Source: Cranoglanis bouderius
Taxonomy: Eukaryota; Chordata; Actinopteri; Siluriformes; Cranoglanididae
DNA: 64,000 nt
Assembly (NCBI GenBank): GCA_023630585.1
Contig: CM042554.1
Coordinates: forward strand, 2,068,695-2,132,694
Reading direction: 5' to 3'
Shown here: piece by piece, positions 45,101 to 57,300 of the stretch
Layout of the letters: the number at the start of each line of letters is the position of its first letter
How positions within the stretch are numbered: position 1 is the stretch's first letter
Translations under genes and position numbers: made by a program
Notes under the pieces: generated by a model
Told to the model about the DNA's origin: nothing
Databases searched by the model: none
What the model saw: only the letters and a program-made list of their open reading frames with translations

Positions 45101-48100
45101 AGGTTTTCTATGGGTTTCAAGTCAGGGGACTGGGATGGCCATGGCCATTTTAAGCTTTCTGGCAGAGGCAGTCAGGTTTTCATTTAATATCTGTTGATAT
45201 TTGATAGAGTCCATGATGCCATGTATCCTAACAAAATGTCCAGGTCCTCTGGCAGAAAAACAGCCCCAAACATTAAAGAGCCACTTGTCTATATTCTTAA
45301 TTAATACTAATGAATATTAGCTGGTTAGTTAAAATGATTTGAAATTAAATCAATTTTCAGGGGTTGACTTGATGTAGAACCAATTGTATTGTTTTTGTGG
45401 CTAAAAAGCTAAAATGAACTAGGTAACATGATCAAAATTTTGAAATTTATATTTCATTGTAGATGGATGTACGACATTTTTTTCTAGTCGTGTGGGAGTA
45501 GGTCTGCAAATGAGCAGCAGTCAGGTGAGAATAGAACACGGACAGCCTCTCACACACAATACCACTGTGTTCCCAAGATTGATTGCAGTCATTGCACCCT
45601 AATGTGTGGGTATAGTGGATTGAATAGTGGATTGCAATAAGGTTAGCATACAACCCTACCCTAGTAGTCAAACAATATTTTTTTTTTTTTAAATCATACC
45701 CTCACTGGGGGCTGAGCCCCCTCTAAAATTAAAATCCTTGAATCGCTCCTTATGAGAGTAGAGGCTTTTTTCTTGAAACCCTTCCCAATAACTTGTGGTG
45801 ATGTAGGTGACATCGGATTGTAGTTTTGGAGACTTTCCAATTCCAAGATGCAACTAACTTCTGCAATTCTCCAGCTGTGATCCTTGGAGATTTTTTGGCC
45901 ACTGAAACCATCTTCTTCACATTGCATTGAAACAATATAGACACACGTCCAATTCCATGTTGATTCAGAACATTTACAGTTGACTGGAACTTCTTGATTA
46001 TTTCCCTGATGGTGGAAATGGGCATTTTAAATGCTTGTGCTATTTTCTTATAGCCACTTCCCATTTTGTGAAGCTCAACAACCTTTTGCACACATCATAG
46101 CTATATTCCTTGGTATTACACATTGTTATGAATGACTAAGGGAATTAGGCCTATGTGTTACCTCATATTTATACCCCTGTGAAACAGGAAGTCATGGTTG
46201 AACAATTTTCTGTTCCTAGTCACCCACGTGTACTAAAAAAAAAAATTAAATATCAATGGGAATATACTTCAAATATATTTTTCTCATATGAATTCATAGC
46301 TGTGCCAATAATTGTTGCACACTGATATTTAACAAATAATTTTTTTTATAAACCTGTGTTGTGTTGTGTTTGCAATTCTTTGATATCTATGAGAACATTT
46401 TTGAGTATTTTTGTGAATTTTTTGAACAAAAGATCAAAAGTTTAAAGAATAAAGACAATTTTTCACAGCCTTCTTTGCTCATATTTACCAAGGGTGCCAA
46501 TATTAGTGGAGGGCACTGTATATGTCTTGCTCTTGGAGTGATTTTGTTAGTCAACCACTCCCTTGGAGGGTAACAATGGTCTTGAATTTCCACCATTTGT
46601 ACACAATCTGTCTGACTGTGTATTGGTGGAGTCCAAACTCTTTAGAGATGTTTTTTTTAACCTTTTCCAGCCTAATGAGCATCCACAACTCTTTTATTGA
46701 CGTCCTCAGAAATCTCCTTGGTTCATGCCATGATACACTTCCACAAACATGTGTTGTGAAGATCAGACTTTGATAGATCCCTGTTCTTTAAATAAAACAG
46801 GGTGCTCACTTACACCTGATTGTCATCTCACTTATTGAAAACACCTGACTCTAATTTCACCTTCAAATTAACTGCCAATCCTAGAGATTCACATACTTTT
46901 GCCACTCACAGATATGTAATATTGGATCATTTTCCTCAATAAATAAATGACCAAGTATAATATTTAGTCTCATTTGTTTAATTGGGTTCTCTTTATTGAC
47001 TTTTAGAACTTGTGTGAAAATCTGCTGATGTTTTAAGTCATATTTATGCAGATATATAGAAAATTCTAAAGGGTTCACAAACTTTCAAGCACTACTGTAT
47101 CTTATATACACTCGATTGAAATGTAGATTCTTCAGGACCATGGTGCAAGGGGGACAAATCAAACAAAAGCATTTGAAATAGTTCAACAGAACGAATGCTT
47201 CAAGTGGTTTCCCCAAATTCAACTGAAAATGCAACTTATAATGACCTCTCCAGTTTCAAAATTATTCAACCCCTTCATGGAAAGTATCTTTAGTACTTAG
47301 TAGAGCACCCTTTTGCTGTTATGACCTGCTACAATCAAGATGCACAGTGAGACACCAGCTTCTGGCAGCGTTCCTGAGGAATTCCATTCCTCATGAGCAA
47401 TGGCCTCCAGTTCAGTGATATTCTTGGGTTTGCACGCTGCCACCCACCAGAGATTTTCTATGGGGTTCAAGTCAGGTGACTGTGATGGCCCTGTAGAATC
47501 TTCAATTCAATTCAATTCAATTCAGTTTTATTTTTATTTTTATAGTGCTTTTAACAATGGACATTGTCACAAAGCAGCTTTACAGAAATATAAATTTCTT
47601 ATCTAAATTTTAAATTGATAAATTTATCCCCAATGAGCAAGCCAGTGGCGACAGTGGCAAGGAAAAACTCCCTGAGACGACATGAGGAAGAAACCTTGAG
47701 AGGAATCAGACTCATCTGGGTGACACCAGATAGTGTAATTATAAGTAATTCCCTTCTATAACTGTGTGCTACATGATAAAACAAAAGTGCAACTGTGTAG
47801 TCAGGAAATTCACCACTGCCTCAACATAAAGTCTATTCTGCTGAAATCATGAACTGTGCACCAATGGAGACCCAAGTGCAAAGTCTGTTTGTGCATTTGT
47901 TTGTGACAGTTTCAGTCCCAAAACTGTCACCACAACTGCAGTCTCATGACAGCAAAACTGTGCAAAAACTGCCCGCATCAATTGGTCTAATACCATCTTC
48001 ATGGCTTCCAAGTGTGTCCCCAGGCTGTCCATATGGGCCATCCTCAGCAACAGCGAGTGGCCTCCAAGCGACGAGAACTCCAGAAGCAGGGCACCAGGAC

Positions 48101-51100
48101 AGACCAGGCCGGCCCAGAGAGCAGAACGGGTCAGGCACACTGCTACCCCAGGGGTGTGGCTGGCTGAAATGGCGGCCACGTAGACCCTGATTGTAGAAGG
48201 AGCCAACCTTGCTGAGAAATGTTCCTGTAAGAACACCAGGACTGTAGCCATTGCGCAGTTCACTGGGTCACAATGATGTTCCTAGTGTTTAACATGGTCT
48301 CTACAACCTTGGTTGAGAGACCGGAATCTATGAGCTGGTGTCCCCCAGGGGCCAGACCACAGTTTCCATTGTTCTGGCCAAGGGTGACAAATCAACCCTA
48401 AGGATTGAGACAATAGATCCCTGTGAATGGGAATCTCCCAGGGAGTGCCGGCCAGCAGAGATACTATCTCAGAGAACCATATATGAGCTGGCCAATAAGG
48501 CCAAACTGTAATACTGAATGAATGTGTGGGACGTAGACCACCCCGCCGCAGCACACACATCCTGTAAGGGTATCCCATAAAGCCTTTGAGGAGGTGACCC
48601 CCCCTAGTGGAATGAGCCCCTATGCCCAGAGGTGTAGTGAGACCGCACACCCCGAGCAATAGAGATTGCTTCCACTATCCAAATAGAGATGCACTGCTTT
48701 GATGCAGCATCACGTCTACTGTCACTGCCAAGCAGACCAGCAACTGCTCCGACTTACACCATTGGCCAGAGAGGTGGACGTAAGTACAGAGAGCCCTTAC
48801 TGGACGCAGTAGGTGCAATCTCTCTTGTTCCAGTGTGAGGAACGGAGGAGGGCAGAAAGCCTGCAACACTACCGGCTGGGCAGCAGATGTAGGTACTTAG
48901 GAATCATCCGGCCTAGGATCTAGGGAGGCATTGGCTACCAGGAGCAAGGTCAAGGCAGGAAGGGGCAACAGAGAGAGCTTGTAGATCTCCTACTCGCTTG
49001 AGAGATGTCAGGGCCAGCAGAATAGCTACCTTTAGAGTCAGAAGCGTCTTAGTTGGCTGACTCTAAGGGCTAGAATGGGGCACCTGATGGACCTTCCAGG
49101 ACCACAGAAAGCTCCCAGGAAGGTATGCATGGTCTGCAGATGGGCCTCAGCCGTATGACGCCATGCATAAACTTCGAAGTTAGAAGACGTTGCCCCACAG
49201 AGGGGCCCATCAATAGGGGTGTGACTGGCCGAAATGGCATAGACCCTGATTGTAGAAGGAGCCAACCCTGCTGAGAAACATTGCTGTAAGAACTCCAGGA
49301 CTGTAGCTATTGCGCAGTTTACTGGGTTCCACTGGTGTTCCTCACACCACGAAAAAAAAGTTGCCACTTGAATGCATACAATTTTCTCATGGATGGTGCT
49401 CTAGCATTTAACAGGGTCTCTACAACCTCGGTTGAGAGACTAGAATCTATGAGCTGGTGCCCCTCAGGGGCCAGAGCACAGTTTCCATAGTGATAAGTCA
49501 GTTTCCATAGTGATAAATCAACCTTCTGATTACTCTCAGGGGTTTCGTCCTCTGACTTTTCAGCCACCACTGAAACGGTCTCCTGTGCAATAGGCCCAAT
49601 GGTATGACGTTGACTGCTGCTGCCATACAGTAAGCCCCAACAGCCTCACGTAGAGACTAGAGGGGATGCCCAGACCCAGCTTTATCTTGCTCAATGTTGA
49701 TAGGATTGACCCTACGCGTGTTGGGGATAGATACGTCCTCATTGTTCTGCACTGAAGAAAGCATGCTTTTCCTGGGGTTCAACCTGAGCCCCAAGCTCCA
49801 CATGTGGGCGAGAACAACACCTCGATGTTGGAATCACCAACTCCCTGGATCACGCTAGAATTAACCAGTCATCCAGGTAGTTTAGTAAACAGATGCCCTG
49901 GAGTCGCAAGGGAGCCAGAGCGGCATCCATCCACTCTGTGAAGGTGTGAGGGGATAAAGCTAGACCAAAGGGAAGAACCCGTGGGCAATAGTTCTATGTG
50001 GAAATATGCGTCTTTTAGATCTACCGTCACAAACCAGTCCTCGAACTGAGTTTAAGCATCAACATCCTGAACCTGCATGTCCGAAGAGTACAGTTCAAAT
50101 GACGCATATCTAAATTTGGCCGCATACTCCCATTTTTTTTTTGCGGACCAGGAAATAAAAGGTGTAAAAACCTCCCTCCCTCATAGGAATGGGTACATGT
50201 TCTATGGCCCCTTTGTCCAAGAGGGATCTTACTTCCTGCGCTAACATCAGGCTCTGCTCTGTGCTGACTACTGTGGTGAGCACACCTCTGAACCGGGGGG
50301 GTCGAGCTCTGAACTGGACCCGGTAACCCTTTTCTATGGTGGACAGAACCCATGGGACACATTTGGCAGTAGTTTCCACACTGCCAGATGGTCTTTTATT
50401 GACGTTAACTTTCATTGATGTTTAACTTTTATTGACATTAACTTTCTGTCGGAGGGAAAGCATCAGATTTTCGTTGCCCTGTGACAGCTCACTGCCCAGA
50501 GGGGACTGAAACTTTGGATGATATTGGCTAGGGGGGGCCCTACAGTAATACTGGGGGCTAACTGCTCTGACAATGTCACGTCCCCTGATACCGCGGGGGG
50601 AGGCGGGCTACCACACTCGCCTTTCGTGCCTCCCTCGCACTAGTGCTGGCCCGGGACCCACTCGACCCAACAGGAAGGAAGTGGCTGGCCGCTGCTGCTT
50701 GCTGTTTCGCCTTTCAAAACCTGTCGGCGATGGCATTAACTGCGCCGCCGAACAGGCCGGAATGTCATTTAGCTCATTCAGCAGGTCTGCTTGGTAGGCT
50801 TGCAACATTGCTTTTTTCCTATTGTATGCAGAGACCTGCTGCTGCAGGTAGGCTTTGCCAACCAACGCCGAGGTGGCCATCAATGGAGAGAGGTAGCTCG
50901 CAAGCACCTCCTCCACCTTTGGCATAGCCAAATACCCCACAATGGCTGAATAATCGGATGTCGTGGGGTTACAAATACAGCTGGCTTGTACTGACCGCGA
51001 GGGACAGAAAAGATAAGATTTAGGCGTGTTCACACAGACAACCGACATGCAGTCTTCGCTGAAGATAATAAGGCTGACGGCATGGTTCACAGGTGCCATT

Positions 51101-51267
51101 TTTATATCATGCGACGCGCTTAATTGCCACGTCACCTGACCATGGCAGGCCTATAAATAGGTGTGATTTTACACAGACTTCAGACACTGGTTGCAGCGTG
51201 AAGCTCATGCAACGTTGACTTCCCTTTGAAAGGGAACAGCCTTTGGTGCTAACATAGCACCAAAAAA

Positions 51268-51304
<37 letters not shown>

Positions 51305-54300
51305 TACATACATACAAACATACTATGTTAGTACCAAAGGCTGTTTCATGACCAAAACAGTAAATTTAAAATGCAGTTTAAATTTAAAACCCCTGTCGTG
51401 CTGTTTTCCAATTGGTCACGACATCTCTCTTGTTAGCGATACTGAACTTATGACAGGGGAAACAGAAGCATGCATCCCGCCAAATGCTGTATTCCAGCCA
51501 TGGTCACGAATGGTACCATCCAGCATTAAATGGGAGTTGGAGAAATTAGAGTTTGTGAAACAACACCAGCCTCATCATGCTCACTGCTGCTGGAGCCACT
51601 AACAGGCATCTGTATAGGCACCAAAAAATCTATGCATTGCACATGCAGTACTGTGCAAAAGTTTTAGGCACATGCAAAGAAATGTTGTGGAGCAAAGATG
51701 CCTTCAAAATAATGAAATTGAATGCTTCTGAAATTAAATGTTTCTAGAAAAAATTACCGTAAAGGGCAGTAAACAGTAGTAAATGAAACAAAGTCAATAT
51801 TTGGTGTGACAAAAAAATAAAAATAAAAATAGTAGTCTCCGGTACAATTTGTGCAGTTTTATAAGGAAATTAGCTGGTAAGTTTTATTGAGCATCTTGCA
51901 GAACCAGCCACAGTTCTTCTGGAGACTTTTGCACTTGCTTCTTTTTTTGCAGCAAAACCCAGCAGCCTTCATTGTGTTTTTTGTCTGAAAAGTGGTCTCT
52001 TACATAATATGCTGCTTTCTTTAATGACATACAAACATTTTTCTGTAACATTTAATTTTGTGGTAGAAAACTAATGTTTGGGAATCTAAAATGTTTTCTG
52101 TACTGAATTGATAATGTAGAAGTCATAAAATAAAAACATCTATAACAAAGTTTGTGCTAAAAAAATAGAGTGCCTAAAACTTTTGCACAGTACTTTATTT
52201 CTCGTTATCACTCCTGTGACTCTCGGCCTCTGCTTTTCCGCAACAGACTGAAGGCGCCTCGTTAGTGTAGAACTCGCTGTTGCTTTCAGCCTATAAAAAC
52301 ATAGAAAAATAAATTAGAAAAACAAAATTTCTGATGATATTTTGTGATTGGTTGGGGCAGTTTACAGCCCTTCCTCAAACTTGTCAACACACAGCCCACC
52401 TCAGATTGCTTTTAACCAATGCACAAATCATAAAACATAAAAGATTAACATTGTCTTTGCCTAAATTCTGATTGGGTGGGCTCAGCCCACCCCTGCTCAT
52501 CCCTAGATCTGGCCCAAGTTGCAGAGTCTGCTGGTGGTGGCATGGATGCTCCTGTGCCTTCTGCCAGATGGCAGAAGGGTATAGTAGATTTCTAAAATTG
52601 TGGCAGTAATTTGATTAAGGTTAAAATGATCAGAAATGTGTTTCAGAGATATCAGGTGAACTAAAACTGGTCATCTAAACTGTGTTTAATTACAGTATTC
52701 CTCAGTGCATGTTTGATATCATTTGTATCCATATTTCATTGCAAATGATGTGGTGATATAATAAATATCATATATGTAGCGAATCTAGCTCAAATGGGTG
52801 AAATATATCTATAGCTCTAATCAAGCGTGTTCTGATTAGTTATGGATATAAATCGACCATGAAAGGGAATGTTATATGAATTACTGTAGTCTAGCTTTAG
52901 AATTAAATGCGAAGCAGCTTGATCTGTTTGTCCACCAAACTTACCAGGACAGTCTTCGTATTACTCTAAAAGAATAAATTATTCTTCTGGCCACGAAGCA
53001 TAGTTTATTCTAAGTTAAAAGAAATACAGCGCGTAGCAAAGAGCAACGTTAAAAGTGAACCTTGCCATGAGTAAAAACAGAGACGATCCAGCGGGATAAC
53101 CATGGATTTTAATAACTATGTAAAACTACTGATATACACAACTAGGTATAAACAAATAACACATATATACAGGGTAAGTGAAAGAAACAAAAGGAAAAAT
53201 GTGAAAATAACAATGGCAGAACACACAACAGTTTAACCTGGAGAATCAGCAATGAATTCACCTTTAACAAAGGGGCTCTGACTTAAAGGACACCTCTATA
53301 GATCGATTAAAATTTATACTTGCGTTAATTTTATGCCGTTCACGAGGGTCCTTGGTTCGTAGGTTTAGCGAGGAGTTTGCTGAATCTTCCGCGTCGGTAG
53401 AGTCGGGGTGAACGGAGTTGGGTCTCGCCAAAGAAGAAAGAATATGGTAATTGTCACGTGGTTTAACGAGACAAAGGAGAGTCCGGAGGAATACCGGAAA
53501 AGGAAGGCGGAAGAGAGCAAGTCCGCAAGAGAGAGAGAGAGAAAAGTGAAGTCAAAGTAGAGAGAAAGGAGAAGAAGAAGAATAAGTAGTGAAAAGGAAG
53601 GAGCAAAAGCGAAAAGCAAAGCAGAAGCAAGAAAAAGCAAGAAAAAAGGAAAGAAAAAGCAAGAAAAAGCATAGAGGCACGCGTGTCGCGGTCTTTTATG
53701 GACAATGCAAACGTACACGCCTCTCTGAGCTGCGGGCAAATCCAGAGAGAGATGAGAAAGTTCTGGGGGGAGAACTTTCTTGGTCTGTCCCAGAGCGGGT
53801 CGCATGTCAAGGCGGAGTTTGTATTAAGTTTGGATTAGGATAAAATATGGAAAAATATAGAATGATACATCCCATCGTCCTATAGTATGCATCATTAATT
53901 GGCATATTACGAGAATGATTTTGGTACCAAACTTCAAGGAAATTATGATATCTTGGACAGTGAAGGATCATTAGACATGGTTACAGACAACTTAAAATTA
54001 GCTTCTCGCTCAAACTATCTAAAATCACTATAGTTAGGTTATCTAGACACACAACACATGCATATAAGAATACATTATAACTATCTAGAAGTATGATTAC
54101 ATGTTACATTCAAGAGACATTTTCACTGTGTGTGTGCGTGAGTGTGTGTATGTCCAGAAGAGGGGGCTGGTGTTCTTCTAATGTCCCACTGGTCCTTGGT
54201 CACCTCAGGGTGACCTTTAGGGAGGACGTTTTCTCTTCTAGCCTTGCCGACTCTGATGTTAATCTATGTGGTTGTAAACAGAGATTAGACCAGAGATTTA

Positions 54301-57300
54301 CAGGCCCTTGGTCGGAGTTTTGGTGGACCCCTGCTGACGAACTAATCGTGAAGTTTCCCAGACGTTCAGTCATCAAAGGTTTCTTTTATTGCAGGGGTAA
54401 GTCCTGTGTGGGTTCCAAAGAGTCTTTTGCATTCCAAAGTGCATCTGGCCGCAGGAGGCCTCTCGGGGTTACTCTCGGTCACGAGTGGTGAAACTTTCTA
54501 TGTTCCGTCTGGGTTAATTCAGAAATCAGTTTGGGCACCGTCATACGTTACATATAGGTTTAGGAATCATCATTTACATTATATGTTGCAATATGTTCTC
54601 TTTGCAATATGTGCCCCTGGTTTGCATGGGAGACCATTTGCATTTTTGTTCCCACTGACTCATTCTTAGGAACTTAATTAACATACGGTTCCTTAAGGTG
54701 AGATAATCAGCTGGGGGTCCACCCTGCCATAAAACACATTGTTTCATTTCCATTTGGTATCCTGGTCACTATACTTTGTAAGTTATATTTGTTTCTGGTT
54801 TATGTATAACTTGTTTTGTGAGTTTGTGTATTAAATTAATTTGTTATTCTGTTTCTAAATACTCTGTGTTTATGTTTTGTATGTTTACTAGGAATAGTTT
54901 CTTAAGCATGCAGCGGCTGATGTATGAGGTGTCAATGGTGGGTAGAGAGACCATGATAATCCTTTCAGCTGTCCTTACAATTCACTGTAGGGTCTTGCAG
55001 TCGGACACTGTGCAGTTCCCATACCACACTATGAGACAGCTGGTCAAGACCCTGTCTATCGCCCCTCTGTAGGAGGAGATGAGGGGGGATGGGAGAGTTT
55101 GGCTGTCTTCAGCCTCCGTAGGAAGGCTGTTGAGCGGTGGGGAAGGTAGGTGTACTGAAATGGGTCCAGTGCAGTGAGAATACTGCTCTTTATGTGTTTC
55201 ATGACTAGCCACTCAAAGCAGTTCAAGAGGCTTTTTATTGTCATTTCAACCATATACAGTTGGTACAGTACACAGTGAAACGAAACAACGTTCCTCCAGG
55301 ACCATGGTGCTACATAAAACAACACACTAACCACATGAGACGACACAGAACTAAATAAGATCTAAACATTCTATATAAAGTGAATGTGTAAACAACACAA
55401 GACAGTACAGTAAATCCTAAAACAGGATAATGGGCACAGTAAGTAACAGTGTCATGCCAACCAGTACACAGTTCTAGTGTGAAAGTATCAAATATAACAA
55501 GTAGTGCAAAAGAATAACAATATAATTAAAAAATGCTGTGAATCTAAACATAACATATTATGGCATAGTATTCAGCAGATTAGCTCATACCATATGTGGA
55601 CATAGCAGTTATTGCGGTAGCAGCCAGGTAAAGAGTATAATAGTATAATGACAAGAAATTAAACATAATATTTTTATAAGTTCAGTAGCTGCAAATGTAC
55701 AGGTAGTCGTTACAGAAGTGTGCAAAAATTGCAAGGGGAGTGGGATGGTGTTCAATTTAGTATGAGAGTGTGTGTGTGTGCATGTGTATGTACTTACGTG
55801 TGCGTGTGTCAGTCCAGTCTCTGAGTATTGAGGAGTCTGATGGCTGTCCCTAGACAGCTGATGGAGCTGGTGTTGAGAGACCAGGTGAGGTTATCCGCCA
55901 GGTGAACACCAAGGAATTTGGTGCTCTTGACGATCTCCACGGAGGAGCCGTCAATGTTCAGTGGAGAGTGGTCACTCTGTGCTCTCCTGAAGTCAACAAA
56001 CATCTCTTGTTTTGTCCACATTCAGAGACAGGTTGTTGGCTCTGCACCATCATAAAGTTAGCCGCTGCACCTCCTCTCTGTACGCTGACTCGTCATTCTT
56101 ACTGATGAGACCCACTATGGTCGTGCCATCGGCAAACTTGATGATGTGATTGGAGCTGTGCATTGGTGCACAGTCGTGAGTCAGCAGAGTGAACAGCAGT
56201 GGACTGAGCACACAGCCCTGGGGAGCACCAGTGATCAGTGTGGTGGTGCTGGAGATGCTGTTCCTGATCTGGACTGACTGAGGTCTCCTAGTCAGGAAGT
56301 TCAGCATCCAGTTGCAAAGGGAGGTGTTCAAGCCCAGCAGGTTCAGCTTTCCAATCAGGTGCTGATGAATGATTGTGTTGAATGCTGAAGTCTATGAACA
56401 GCATTTGAACGTAGGTGTCCTTTTTGTTCAGGTGGGTGAGGGCCAGATGTAGGGTGGTGGAGATTATCATCTGTTGAGCGGTTGGGACAATATGCGAATT
56501 GCAGGGGATCCTGTGAAGGGGGCAGCAGGGTCTTGATGTGCCTCATGACGAGCCTCTCGAACTGCTTCATGATGATGGGTGTGAGTGTAACAGGATGGTA
56601 ATTGTTGAGGCAGGACACTGAAGACTTCTTCGGCATGGGTACAATGGTGGTGCCTTTGAAGCACATTGGAATGTCGGCACTGCTCAGGGAGATGTTGAAG
56701 ATGTCAGTGAGAACATCTGCCAGCTGGTCTGCACATCCTCTGAGCACTCAGCCAAGAATGTTGTCTGGTCCAGCAGCTTTCCGTGGGTTGACTCTGCGTA
56801 GTGTTTTCCTCACATCAGCCGTGGTTAGACACAGCACCTGGTCATTGGTAGGAGAGGTGGTCTTCCTTGCAGTCACATCATTTTGCACCTTAAACCGAGC
56901 GTAGAAGTTGTTCATCGCATCAGGAAGGGAGCCATCACTGACACAGGCAGGTGGTGTTGTAGTTGCTGATGGCCTGAATGCCCTGCCACATGTGCTGCGC
57001 TATCCTTGAAGTGATGTTTGTGTAAACAAGATCCAGCATGTTTGCCCCTGTCGTTGCAAACTTCACATGTTGGTGGAATTTAGGGAGCACCGATTTGAGA
57101 TTCGCATGGTTGAAATCTCCGGCAGTCCATCGAAGTGTGTGTTCTGCAGTTTGCTAATAGCCCCATACAGTTCACAGAGCCCTTCCTTAGTATTAGCCTT
57201 GGGGGGAATGTACACTCCGGTTTTTAAGAACAGTGGTGAATTCCCGTGGTAAATACAATGGTCTGCATCTAACTGTCACCGAGTTCTTGCACCACTCAGT

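Larger units (their letters stand above)
43627..47097 (-). mobile_element. Tc1/mariner element, family K, carrying nested insertions
   Basis: The ends CAGTGGTGTTGAAAGTTT and AAACTTTCAAGCACTACTG pair, with TA at 43625 and 47098. A SINE (44072-44268) and a second Tc1 (44700-46518) sit inside. - strand transposase traces include the DNA-binding part at 44724-44503. The protein is thoroughly broken. Confidence 0.85.
48146..51240 (-). mobile_element. DIRS-like (tyrosine recombinase) retrotransposon, decayed
   Basis: On the - strand the order is gag-like, reverse transcriptase start, then tyrosine recombinase pieces. The right end carries TCCCTTTGAAAGGGAA (51221-51236), a palindrome of the kind found at DIRS termini. 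Recombinase segments occur twice (49570-49038 and 48659-48146), so either two copies are joined or part was duplicated. No frame is complete. Confidence 0.75.

Noticed and set aside
53365..53843. Leu/Phe-rich and Lys/Glu-rich frames
   Set aside because: Both come from an A/G-rich low-complexity stretch inside the long inverted repeat. No start context, domain or splice support.
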